Shown here: one piece after another, positions 40,129 through 49,386 of the stretch | Numbering within the stretch: position 1 is the first letter of the stretch | Layout: every line of letters begins with the position of its first letter | Origin: Gammaproteobacteria bacterium | GTDB taxonomy: Bacteria; Pseudomonadota; Gammaproteobacteria; Pseudomonadales; Halieaceae | Assembly (NCBI GenBank): GCA_030428835.1 | Contig: JAUIEP010000009.1 | Location: forward strand, 1-64,000 | DNA: 64,000 nucleotides | Reading direction: 5' to 3' | Program-made: the position numbers and the translations under genes | Notes under the pieces: generated by a model | What the model saw: only the letters and a program-made list of their open reading frames with translations | What the model was told of the DNA's origin: nothing | Database searches by the model: none

Positions 40129-40857
40129 CTAGAGTCCGGCCTTCTTGAGCTTCTTGTACAGCCGACCGACCTTCCACGGCAATGACGGGCCGTCGACATC
40201 GACATTGTTCTTCAGCTCGGCGCTGTAAAAACGCTCGTCGTTATCCTCGCGCGACAGGCCCATGTCCGCCATCACGCTGACGATCTTGCGGTCGAGTGTA
40301 TCCTCGTCGTCATCAAAATTGAGTATGGGAAACGGGTTCAGCCTGTACTCACGGTACATCGCACTGTTGTAGGCGTACCACAGCTTCATCGCGTCGCCCC
40401 GGGAGATACTGCTGCGCTTGTCCAGGGAGCGCGCCACCGCGTTGGGGTGGCGGAAGATGCCGACGAACTCAAGTTTCGGGAACAGGGCCTTCCAGCCGTC
40501 CAGCGTGAGCAGCGCTCGGGGGTCCTTGAAGCCGAACATCGGTTCGTCTGCGTGATCGGCAAGCAGCGCCCTGCCGGCCTCTATACGCTCGACTCGCCAG
40601 GTCACCGTCCCGCTGGGGGGGTTATCCCATGCCGCGCCGTTGTCGGCGAGTACGGCGTCGTTGAGATCGACGATGCGCTGGTTTTCACGGTTGCCCTTGA
40701 GGTTGTGCGGGTTCCAGGTATGGCGCTCGCCGAGCGCGAGCCCCGCCTCCTCGAGGGACCCGGTCAGGCAGCTCGTGCCGGATCGATGCATGCCAAGGAC
40801 ACCGATAACCCTGGCCGGCATCCTCAGGTCGACGGGGTTGGCCGCTTCGACAGTCAC
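40129..40857 (-). CDS. Sulfotransferase-family protein
   Basis: RVIGVLGMHRSGTSCLTGSLEEAG (PAPS 5'-phosphosulfate-loop-like) and FVGIFRHPNAVARSL. Confidence 0.75.
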   Translation of the reverse strand: MTVEAANPVDLRMPARVIGVLGMHRSGTSCLTGSLEEAGLALGERHTWNPHNLKGNRENQRIVDLNDAVLADNGAAWDNPPSGTVTWRVERIEAGRALLADHADEPMFGFKDPRALLTLDGWKALFPKLEFVGIFRHPNAVARSLDKRSSISRGDAMKLWYAYNSAMYREYRLNPFPILNFDDDEDTLDRKIVSVMADMGLSREDNDERFYSAELKNNVDVDGPSLPWKVGRLYKKLKKAGL

Positions 40858-41049
40858 TCAATACGCCCTCACAGAATGGAATGTCCCGAACAGCTTCATA
40901 TTCCGTTCACTTATAGTAATGCGGGAACGCTAGCTAGTATAACTTCAGGCCATAGCAATAACTATGTCGCGAACTTCGTCCACCGCGACGAATTGCCGTA
41001 TTCGTGACGAGGTGCCCATAAATTCCCAAGCAGTTGAAAAGCCTGGGTT

Positions 41050-42303
41050 TTACGAGTTCTCCTCGGGTTCGGCGGACCACGGTGCAACCCAGTACAGCAA
41101 GAGCATCCCGGGCACCGCCATGAGGGTGCAGAGCAGGAAGAAATCCACCCAACCGACGGACTCCACGATAAACCCGGTGCTGGCATTGGCGAAGGTTCGC
41201 GGCAGCGCGGCAAGGGCGGTGAGCAGGGCGATCTGGCTCGCGGCGAACGCCTTGTTGGTCTCGCGAAACATGAAGGCGAGAAAGGCCGCGGTGCCCAGCC
41301 CTACCCCCAGGTACTCAAACGCTATCACCAGCGCGAGCAGCCACAGCAGCGGCCCCTGGCTCGCCAGCACCGCAAAGCCGAGGATGCTCACCAGCTGCAC
41401 GACCCCGAACAGCCACAGGGCGCGGTTGATACCGGTCTTGACCATGATCAGACCGCCGAGCAGCCCGCCGAAGATCGACGGCCACAGGGCGGCATGCTTG
41501 GCGACCAGGCCGATTTCCGTCGTGTCGAAGCCAAGGTCAAGGTAGAAAGGCGTCGACAGCGCCGTGGCCATGTTGTCACCGAGCTTGTAGAGCACCATGA
41601 AACTCAGGATAAGCAGCAGGTTGCGCCAGCCGCGGCGCCCGAGGTAATCCGCGAAGGGGTCCAGGATCGTGCGGCGCAACCCCGCCGGCGCGGGAATTTC
41701 CGAATCGGGCTCGCGCACCACCAGGGTCATTACCATGCCCACGCCCATGAACGCCGCCGTGATCCAGAACACTGTCTCCCAGGGCAGGATACCGGCCAGG
41801 ACCAGCGACAGTGAACCGGGTACCAGCACCGAGACACGGTAGGCGCTGACGTGTACCGCGTTGCCTATCCCGAGCTCGGAATCGGGCAGAATCTCGCGCC
41901 GAAAGGCATCCAGCGCGATGTCCTGCGTGGCGCTGAAGAATGCGATAAGGGTGACCAGTGACGCCACGAGCGTCATGGAAGCGGCGGGTTCGAGCATGCC
42001 CAGCACGCCGATAGAGACCAACAGGGCGACCTGTGTCATCAGCATCCAGCCGCGCCGCCGCCCCAGGAAAGGCGGCACATAGCGGTCCATCGCCGGCGCC
42101 CAGAGGAACTTCCAGACGTAGGGCATGCCGGCCAGGGAGAACAGGCCGATGGTGGCCAGGTCGACGCCCTCCAGGCGCAGCCAGGCCGGCACCAGGTGCA
42201 GGATCAGGAAGAGCGGCATGCCGGAGGTAAACCCGGTAAACACGCACGTGAACAGCCTGGGATTGACCAGGATGTCGCGCCAACTAACGGTGGCTGCAGT
42301 CAC
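41050..42303 (-). CDS. AmpG-family MFS permease (muropeptide/saccharide)
   Basis: FTSGMPLFLILHLVPAWLRLEGVDLATIGLFSLAGMPYVWKFLWAPAMDRY ... ATQDIALDAFRREILP. Confidence 0.82.
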   Translation of the reverse strand: MTAATVSWRDILVNPRLFTCVFTGFTSGMPLFLILHLVPAWLRLEGVDLATIGLFSLAGMPYVWKFLWAPAMDRYVPPFLGRRRGWMLMTQVALLVSIGVLGMLEPAASMTLVASLVTLIAFFSATQDIALDAFRREILPDSELGIGNAVHVSAYRVSVLVPGSLSLVLAGILPWETVFWITAAFMGVGMVMTLVVREPDSEIPAPAGLRRTILDPFADYLGRRGWRNLLLILSFMVLYKLGDNMATALSTPFYLDLGFDTTEIGLVAKHAALWPSIFGGLLGGLIMVKTGINRALWLFGVVQLVSILGFAVLASQGPLLWLLALVIAFEYLGVGLGTAAFLAFMFRETNKAFAASQIALLTALAALPRTFANASTGFIVESVGWVDFFLLCTLMAVPGMLLLYWVAPWSAEPEENS

Positions 42304-42330
42304 CCGGGCACCCGCGGACAGGCGTGGCGG

Positions 42331-44529
42331 CTACTTGCCGACGATGTCATGCATCGGGCGGTGCGAGAGGCTGCGCTTGATCGTGCGCTGCAACCGGAAC
42401 GGCACCATTGCGATCAGCATGGCTCCCAGGGGGCGCCGCGAGAAGCGCCAGATGCGCCGCAGGACGCGCTCCGCCCGCGACAGGTTCAGGTCCGCGCCGT
42501 AGAGATTGTGCGCCAGGCTGGTCAGCAGGTCGCGCCTCAGGCTGCCCTCCACCTGCCGCACGGCGGCCAGGTAGGCGCCGCTGTAAAAATCCGCGCCGTT
42601 TTCATCGGACCGGATAGCGGCCGGTTCACCGGCGGGCAGTTCGCGACGCGCCAGGATATCCTCCCAGAAGCCGCGCCACTCGGCGGTCGTCTTGTCCCAG
42701 TGGGTCACCACCGAGTGGGGGCGACCGCGCACGCGCTCGGCGAACGCGCCGATGTCGGGCACCACCACCGGCAGCTGCTCCGCGATGGCGATGCTGAGGG
42801 TATAACTGTAGGTCTCCGGCCAGGTTGCGGGATACCAGACGACATCCGGGTCGATCCTGCGCACCAGGTCAAACACCTCGGCATTCTTGTAGGGCCCGTG
42901 ACAAATCACGCCGCCGCCCAGGCGGCGATAGGCGTAACCGAGCAGGTGGAACTCGATCTGGCGGCCGGCGAGGCTCGCCGCGACACTTTCCAGTACGTCC
43001 GCCCCCTTCTCCTTGCTGAGCGCTCCCAGGATCAGCACACGCAGCGGTCGGGCGGTGGGGAAGTGCCACTGCGGCGGTGCGGCGGCGCGCAATTCCTCAC
43101 TGTCGGGGTGCCACGCGACCACCGGGTTGCGCACGGGGAACTGGAACTGGAACCGGTTCGCGCAGTCCCGGGAGGGGAAGATGACGCGGTCGGCACCGGC
43201 GATGAGTGGCCGCTGGTTCTCGCGCCAGTGCGCTGCGGTAACACCGTCGGGCAGCGGGCGATATCCCGCACACTGCTGGTCGAAGTCGTCCCGCTCCTCG
43301 TTCACGTAACGGCCGTTCTTGTCCACCATTGCGGGATTGGCGTTGACCAGGTAATAGTCGTGTACGGTGAGGTCATAGCCGCAGCCGAGGTCGGCGGGCA
43401 GACCCCAGAGTCGCGTGGGAAGACCCATCGTATGGTGGAAGTGCACACGACCGACGCCGAGCCCCTGCAGCAGCTCCAGCAACTTGTCGTACTCAATCCC
43501 GATATCGAAGGTGAGTCCGTCCTTGAAGCGTTCGTCCTGATCGTAACAGGACAACCTGACGGACTGGCCGTCGACCTGTGGCACGAGCAGCAGGCAGAGC
43601 GCCTCGCCCGCCAGTTTCTTTGCAAGCTCGTCGACATGTTGCTGCGCACCGCCGCCCAGCTTGTGGGAGATCATGAGGATCTTCGGTATCGACTGGCCCC
43701 CGATCAGCCGCAGCCAGGCCCGCACGCGCGCGAGCCGCGCCGGGTCGCGCGCGATGAAACGCTGTATGTCGGAATGGTAGCGCGGGTATTTCCTGTCGAG
43801 TGTGTCGAGGGCCACCGCCAGGCGCGGGTCGTGTTCCGCGCCGAAGCTTACACCGCCGCGGTGATAGACAAAGCAGTTCGCCGCGTGCAGGTTGCGATAA
43901 CCCGCCCGCGATGCGCGCTGGCACCAGTCGTTCTCCTCCCCGTAGCCCCTGCCGAACGCCTCCAAGTCGAACACCCCGACCTGGTCCAGACAGTCGCGCC
44001 GCATGTACATACAGCAACCGACGCCGGTGGGTATCTGGAACGCGTCCTCCACATCGAACTCGCTGCGGAACTGCGCGTCGACATCGGCAACCGAGAGGCC
44101 GAACGGCAGGTCGTTGTCCTCACACATGTTCGGAAAGCTGCAGACAGTGGCATTGTTGGAAAACGGCGTGACCGAGGCCACCTTGTCATGGTGGTAGGCA
44201 GCATCGCGCAGTCGCTCCAACCAGTTTCCCGCGACCTCCACGTCGCTGTTCAGGATCAGCACATCGCGCTGCGGGTCATAGAGCATGCCCCGGTTGGCGG
44301 TGGCCACGAAGCCGAGGTTCGCCTCGTTCTCCAGCAACACGAACCCGCCATGCTCGGCTTCTTGCCGGCGCAGGTAGGCCGTAATTTCCGGGTTGGGCGA
44401 GCAGTCATTGATCACAACCACTCGCGCCCAGTCGTGGGTTACCGTCTGCAGCACTGTCTGCAGGCAGGCCCGCGTCTCCGCCAGCCCGTCGTAGACCGGT
44501 ATCACGACGTCAACGTTGCGCACGGTCAC
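42331..44529 (-). CDS. Two-domain glycosyltransferase: N-terminal GT2 + C-terminal GT4 (GT-B)
   Basis: N-term VDVVIPVYDGLAETRACL ... LILNSDVEVAGNWLERL; C-term GGGAQQHVDELA ... LGALSKEKGADVLE ... PETYSYTLSIAIAEQLPVVVPDIGAFAE. Confidence 0.85.
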   Translation of the reverse strand: MTVRNVDVVIPVYDGLAETRACLQTVLQTVTHDWARVVVINDCSPNPEITAYLRRQEAEHGGFVLLENEANLGFVATANRGMLYDPQRDVLILNSDVEVAGNWLERLRDAAYHHDKVASVTPFSNNATVCSFPNMCEDNDLPFGLSVADVDAQFRSEFDVEDAFQIPTGVGCCMYMRRDCLDQVGVFDLEAFGRGYGEENDWCQRASRAGYRNLHAANCFVYHRGGVSFGAEHDPRLAVALDTLDRKYPRYHSDIQRFIARDPARLARVRAWLRLIGGQSIPKILMISHKLGGGAQQHVDELAKKLAGEALCLLLVPQVDGQSVRLSCYDQDERFKDGLTFDIGIEYDKLLELLQGLGVGRVHFHHTMGLPTRLWGLPADLGCGYDLTVHDYYLVNANPAMVDKNGRYVNEERDDFDQQCAGYRPLPDGVTAAHWRENQRPLIAGADRVIFPSRDCANRFQFQFPVRNPVVAWHPDSEELRAAAPPQWHFPTARPLRVLILGALSKEKGADVLESVAASLAGRQIEFHLLGYAYRRLGGGVICHGPYKNAEVFDLVRRIDPDVVWYPATWPETYSYTLSIAIAEQLPVVVPDIGAFAERVRGRPHSVVTHWDKTTAEWRGFWEDILARRELPAGEPAAIRSDENGADFYSGAYLAAVRQVEGSLRRDLLTSLAHNLYGADLNLSRAERVLRRIWRFSRRPLGAMLIAMVPFRLQRTIKRSLSHRPMHDIVGK

Positions 44530-45754
44530 GTATCGCCCGGACTACCCGGCCAAGCACAGGCAGCCCGCCTGCACCGGCTGTCCGCCTGTCCAGTTCATCC
44601 AGCCGCGCAAGCGCGGCGCTGTGCAGCTCGCCGATTTCAGCGAGGCGCCGATCGAATTCGCGAATCTGCTCATCCCGCTCTTCGATAACGGCCAGGGCCC
44701 GACTGTGCATCTGCCCAAGTTCGTTGAGTTGTACTTCCAGGCCACGCGCTTCCTCGTAAAGTTCCGTCAGCTCGGCAATCTGGGCGTCGCGTTGTTCGAT
44801 GGTGGCAAGGGCCTCATCGTGCAGGCTGCCCAGCCGGTCCCGGTCCGCCGCCAGGGCAACACCCGCGTCACGCGCCTGGGTCACCTCTGCCTCGCGCTCA
44901 CGGATCACCTCCAGCGCGCTGCTGTGCATGTCGCCCACACGGGTCATTTCCCGGCCGCGCCGTACCAATTCTTCCACAAGTTCATCCACGGTTGCATCCA
45001 GCGGATAGTGCGTCTCCAGCCAGTCGTCAAACGCGTCAGTGCCTATAGTATCGCACGGAACAGCGTTGTCTGAGGTGGGGGGCGTCCCCGCGTGATGGCG
45101 CAGGCGCGCATCCAGCGCCCGTGCCACAGCCTCGGCGTCGAGCGTCAGCGGCAGCGCCGGTGTGAGGCTCGCAAGCACGGTCGCAGGCGAGTCGAGCAGT
45201 GCCTCATAGCTGACGGCAAAGCTGCCGGGGGGCGCGGCCTGGCGCAGCATTCGCTCATACAGAGATGCCAGCCTGAGGCCGTAGCCGAGCGGGAAACCAT
45301 CTCTTTCGCGCAGCGATTCGGCAACCGCCAGCGGGTGCCGGCGCACCTCGCAAACCGACACCCGCAATCCGGCCCCGGCGCAGGCGCGCAGCCAGAACGG
45401 CAGCGTAATACACAGGCGCGGGTCCTTGACGACCTCCAGAGGCCCGCCCCCGAATCCAGTTTGCAGCAGACCGGAAGCCGTGCGCGAGAATTCCGCGAAA
45501 CTCTCGTTGTCGAAATCGCAACCTGCGAACGACAGCGAGTACCACGCCCGCCCCGCGCGCCCCAGCAACGCCTCGTTCAGCGCAACCACTGGTTCCGACT
45601 CCCAGAAACCACGCTCGTTTACCCGCTGCATGGGCTCGAGCAGACTGCCGCCGAACGTTGCGCCACAGGCCTGCAGGGCGGCGCAGAGCGCCGAGGTGCC
45701 CGAGCGGTGCATGCCGACTACAAAGAGAATGTGGCGGTCAGGGACGGTGTTCAT
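44510..45754 (-). CDS. Sulfotransferase-like protein fused to a repetitive coiled-coil tail
   Basis: ILFVVGMHRSGTSALCAALQACG plus C-terminal repeats G-x-[ML]-H-x-x-A-L-x-x-I-x-x-R-[DE]. Confidence 0.75.
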   Translation of the reverse strand: MNTVPDRHILFVVGMHRSGTSALCAALQACGATFGGSLLEPMQRVNERGFWESEPVVALNEALLGRAGRAWYSLSFAGCDFDNESFAEFSRTASGLLQTGFGGGPLEVVKDPRLCITLPFWLRACAGAGLRVSVCEVRRHPLAVAESLRERDGFPLGYGLRLASLYERMLRQAAPPGSFAVSYEALLDSPATVLASLTPALPLTLDAEAVARALDARLRHHAGTPPTSDNAVPCDTIGTDAFDDWLETHYPLDATVDELVEELVRRGREMTRVGDMHSSALEVIREREAEVTQARDAGVALAADRDRLGSLHDEALATIEQRDAQIAELTELYEEARGLEVQLNELGQMHSRALAVIEERDEQIREFDRRLAEIGELHSAALARLDELDRRTAGAGGLPVLGRVVRAIRDRAQR

Positions 45755-45935
45755 TGGGACGTTGCTAACGGCTCCCGTTGGAATGGGTGGATAGTATCAC
45801 GGGGCTTTCTGCCTGAGCACTTGCTGCCGGCGGCGGCCGGGGTATGGAATTGGTACTGCTGAAGATATACTGGCAGCGCAACACGGCTGGCCCGCGTACT
45901 TAGCCGGTCAACAAACAACGCGCAGGAATCGCACC

Positions 45936-47180
45936 ATGGGCCCTGGCGAATCGCCGAATATTCGTATTATCGTACCCGTCTTCCGCGCTTTGGACATCAC
46001 CACGCGCTGCCTGAACGCACTGGCCGCCAGCACCCTGCCCCCGCACGCGTCGGTGCAGGTGATAGATGACAAGTCGCCCGAGGAGTCCCTGAGCGACTTC
46101 TGTCGCGGATTCTGCGCCCAACAGGGCTGGGAGTACCAGCTTAACCCTGAAAACCTGGGTTTTGTCGCCTCCGCGAACCAGGGGATGTCCGCGGCGCCTG
46201 ACAGTGACATCATCCTGTTGAACAGCGACACCAGGGTACACGGCGACTGGGTCCAACGCCTGCAGGCCTGCATCTACGGCAGCGATCGCAACGGTACCGC
46301 CACCCCGTTCTCCAACAATGCCACGATCTGCTCCTACCCGGTTTTCAATACCGCCAACCCCCTGCCGGAGGGGTGGTCCGATGGCGACCTCGACGCACTC
46401 GTGGCGCGGGCGAACGCTGGCAAATACGCCGAACTGCCCACGGCCGTGGGTTTCTGCATGTACATCCGCCGCGCCTGCCTCGACGAGGTAGGTCCTTTCG
46501 ATGAGCAGGCGTTTGGCGCCGGCTACGGCGAGGAATGTGATTTCTCCATGCGCGCCAGGCAAAGCGGTTGGCACAATCTGCTGGCGGCGGATGTATTCGT
46601 CTACCATGAGGGCAGTGCAAGCTTCCAGGGCACCACAGGCGAGCGCAAGGCGCACGCGGACCAGAGAATGCTGGAACGCTATCCGGAGTGGGGCTCGCTA
46701 CTGGAGACCTGCCTGAACGAGGACCCCGCCGCCGGGCTGCGAGCGGCGATCGACAACGCGCGCCTCGCCGAGCGACCCGGTGACGCAACCCTGCTGCTGC
46801 GGGAGCAGCGCCGCGCCGTTGCGAGCCTGCGGGACAGGGCGTCCCAACTCACGTCGCGACTGGACGAAAACGCCGCTGAAAAACAGTATCTCGCAGGGCA
46901 GTTGCAGGAATGTCGCGACCAGTTTACCGCCACCGACCGGGCGCTCGCGCACGCCGACCATGTGGTCGGCGAACTGCGGGAAGAACTCGAACAACAGGCG
47001 CCCAGAATCGAGGCAATGGAGAAAACGATCGCGGAGCAGAAACAGAGGGTGATCGAACTCGATGCCGCGGTGGTGGAACTCCACGCTCAAATCCGCCTCG
47101 TGGAACAGAGCCGCTCGTGGCGCTGGACCGCCTGGTTGCGATACGACTATTCCGCCTGGTGGCGGCGCTTGAGGGGTTAG
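45936..47180 (+). CDS. GT2 glycosyltransferase with C-terminal coiled coil
   Basis: IRIIVPVFRALDITTRCLNAL ... IILLNSDTRVHGDWVQRL ... GYGEECDFSMRARQSGW; heptad-rich C-terminus. Confidence 0.83.
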   Translation: MGPGESPNIRIIVPVFRALDITTRCLNALAASTLPPHASVQVIDDKSPEESLSDFCRGFCAQQGWEYQLNPENLGFVASANQGMSAAPDSDIILLNSDTRVHGDWVQRLQACIYGSDRNGTATPFSNNATICSYPVFNTANPLPEGWSDGDLDALVARANAGKYAELPTAVGFCMYIRRACLDEVGPFDEQAFGAGYGEECDFSMRARQSGWHNLLAADVFVYHEGSASFQGTTGERKAHADQRMLERYPEWGSLLETCLNEDPAAGLRAAIDNARLAERPGDATLLLREQRRAVASLRDRASQLTSRLDENAAEKQYLAGQLQECRDQFTATDRALAHADHVVGELREELEQQAPRIEAMEKTIAEQKQRVIELDAAVVELHAQIRLVEQSRSWRWTAWLRYDYSAWWRRLRG

Positions 47181-47181
47181 G

Positions 47182-47700
47182 TCAGGGGGCAAGCCCTTCG
47201 CAGTTCTCCGTGCAGGTGGTGACCCGGCCCAACAGCCAGTCCACCTGCAACTGCACCGCGTTGCCGTTGGCGCCCAACAGGTTGACATAGCCGCCACTGG
47301 CGCCGCCATCGGGATAGAAGCGGATCACACCCGCCCCGTCCCGGTTCAGTTCAACGCTGCCCAGGACTTCGAGCGTGATGCTCTCGGGCAGGATCTTCTC
47401 GACACTGCCGGCCGCCACCCGCCGCTCGCGCGGGTCCACGAGGACATCCTGGGCCTGGCCCGTGCGAATGGCGGTATGCCGGGCGGAGCCCAGCAGGCCC
47501 AGCACGTCGGCGATCGCGCCACGATACTGGGAGGATGCGTACAGGCGTTGCATGGCGGGCACGCTGACGCCGACCACAAGGACGACAACCGCCAGTGCGA
47601 TGAGCACCTCCAGCAGGGTGAACCCCCCCGGGGAGCGCCCTCGGCGGAGCCTGTCGCCGGCGGGGCGCAAGCGGCGCCTACCAGTTGCCGACGTCGGCAT
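47182..47700 (-). CDS. gspH: Type II secretion minor pseudopilin GspH-like
   Basis: GGFTLLEVLIALAVVVLVVGVSVPAMQRLYASSQYRGA. Confidence 0.78.
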   Translation of the reverse strand: MPTSATGRRRLRPAGDRLRRGRSPGGFTLLEVLIALAVVVLVVGVSVPAMQRLYASSQYRGAIADVLGLLGSARHTAIRTGQAQDVLVDPRERRVAAGSVEKILPESITLEVLGSVELNRDGAGVIRFYPDGGASGGYVNLLGANGNAVQLQVDWLLGRVTTCTENCEGLAP

Positions 47701-48115
47701 CCTCGCCGTCACCGCCCTCGGCGCCATCCTGGCCGAGGGAGAAGATATCGACCTCGCCCCGGGTCCCCGGGTTGCTGTAGTAATACTCGTTCTTCCAGGG
47801 GTCCAGGGGCACGCCGGATTTCAGGTAGGGTCCGTTCCAGCCATCGGCATTGCCGGAGCTGTCCACGAGCGCCATAAGGCCCTCGGAGGAGGACGGATAG
47901 CGCCCGACGTCGAGTTTGTACATTTCCAGGGCCTGCTCCAGCTCCTTGATCTGCACCCGCGCAGTCTTCGATTTCGCGCCCCCGAGCTGGTTGAGTACGG
48001 TGGGACCCACGAGCCCGGCGAGCATCGTGATAATGGCCAGCACCACAAGAATCTCGATGAGCGTCAGGCCGGCCTGCCTGGTCGGGCGGCGCCCGTGATT
48101 GTCCAATACCTGCAT
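47678..48115 (-). CDS. gspG: Type II secretion major pseudopilin GspG
   Basis: QAGLTLIEILVVLAIITMLAGLVGPTVLNQLGGAKSKTARVQIKELEQALEMYKLDVGRYPSSSEGL ... GTRGEVDIFSLGQDG. Confidence 0.93.
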   Translation of the reverse strand: MQVLDNHGRRPTRQAGLTLIEILVVLAIITMLAGLVGPTVLNQLGGAKSKTARVQIKELEQALEMYKLDVGRYPSSSEGLMALVDSSGNADGWNGPYLKSGVPLDPWKNEYYYSNPGTRGEVDIFSLGQDGAEGGDGEDADVGNW

Positions 48116-48170
48116 AGTTATGCCATCCTGCTGTGCGTTGCCAGCCTCGGCAACATTTTGAATTAAGTGT

Positions 48171-49376
48171 CTATATCGCCAGGTCATTGACCGACATGAT
48201 GCCCATGAGAATCGCCACGATGACAACCGCAATCGTGACACCCATCAGCAAAATAAGAATCGGGCCGAGCAGCGACAGGCTGCGCGCAATACCCACCTGC
48301 ACCTCCTCATCGTACACGCCGGCCAGTTCAGTCATCATCTGGTCGAGCCGGCCCGACTCCTCCCCCACCCTGACCATCTGGATGACCAGTGGCGAGAAGC
48401 GTCCGGCCTCTTCCAGTGCCGCGGATATCCGCTGGCCACGTTTCACCGCCGGCTGGAGAACGCCGAGCGCCTCCCTGATGGGACGATTCCCCACGGTATC
48501 CACCGCTATCGAAATCGCCTGCAGCAGTGACACCCCGTTACCCAACAGCGTGCCCACCGTGCGCGCAAACTTCGACATCTCGTACTTGAACAACAAATCG
48601 CCGAACAGGGGGAGCCGCAACAGGGTCTCGTCGAGTTGTGTCCGGCCCTCCTCGGAACTCACCCAGTTGCGTACCAGCACGACAACCACTGTGATAAGCA
48701 GCGCGAGCAGCCACCACCAGTTCGCCACGAACTCGCCGGCGGCAATCACCGTTCGTGTCAGCGCGGGTAGCGCCTCACCCATATCCGCGAAGAGGGCTTC
48801 AAACTGCGGCACCACAAAGCCCAGTATCCCGGCGACGGACAACACCGTCATGACAAGGAGAAACGCCGGGTAGATCATGGCCGACCGGACACTCGCGCGC
48901 ACGTTCTTCGCATTGCCCAAATAGTCGGCCAGGCGATTCAGCACTTCCGCGAGGTGACCACCGGCTTCACCCGAGCGGACCATGTTGAGGTAAAAGCTGT
49001 CGAACACCCGCGGGTAGGCTTCCAGTGCCTGGCTGAGGCCCTTGCCCGACTTCACCGAGGCGAGCAACTCCTCCAGCAACTCCTGTGTCGAGGGTTGTGC
49101 CGCCATGTCGATCATCACCTTGAGGGCACGATCGATCGGCAGGCCAGCGCGCAATAACACGCCCAACTCCCGCGTGAGTGCAAGCACATCCGAACTGCTT
49201 GCCGAGCCCCGGCGCGCGCCCTGGGCCGTACTCCCCTCTTTCGCGGGCTCCAGGCTGAGCAGGGTCAGGCCCTGCGCGCGCAGTTCGCGCGAGGCGAGTT
49301 CTATGCGGTCGGCGGCTATCGCGCCCTGCACGGCCTTGCCCTGGGTCGAAATCGCCTTGTAACTGAATGAAGCCAT
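48171..49376 (-). CDS. gspF: Type II secretion inner membrane platform protein GspF
   Basis: 401 aa; FYLNMVRSGEAGGHLAEVLNRLADYL and LVIQMVRVGEESGRLDQMM repeats. Confidence 0.93.
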   Translation of the reverse strand: MASFSYKAISTQGKAVQGAIAADRIELASRELRAQGLTLLSLEPAKEGSTAQGARRGSASSSDVLALTRELGVLLRAGLPIDRALKVMIDMAAQPSTQELLEELLASVKSGKGLSQALEAYPRVFDSFYLNMVRSGEAGGHLAEVLNRLADYLGNAKNVRASVRSAMIYPAFLLVMTVLSVAGILGFVVPQFEALFADMGEALPALTRTVIAAGEFVANWWWLLALLITVVVVLVRNWVSSEEGRTQLDETLLRLPLFGDLLFKYEMSKFARTVGTLLGNGVSLLQAISIAVDTVGNRPIREALGVLQPAVKRGQRISAALEEAGRFSPLVIQMVRVGEESGRLDQMMTELAGVYDEEVQVGIARSLSLLGPILILLMGVTIAVVIVAILMGIMSVNDLAI

Positions 49377-49386
49377 GGCCGGGGGG

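Noticed and set aside
42196-44688. 830-aa plus-strand ORF
   Set aside because: Antisense to the bidomain glycosyltransferase and extends into neighbouring genes; compositional artefact.
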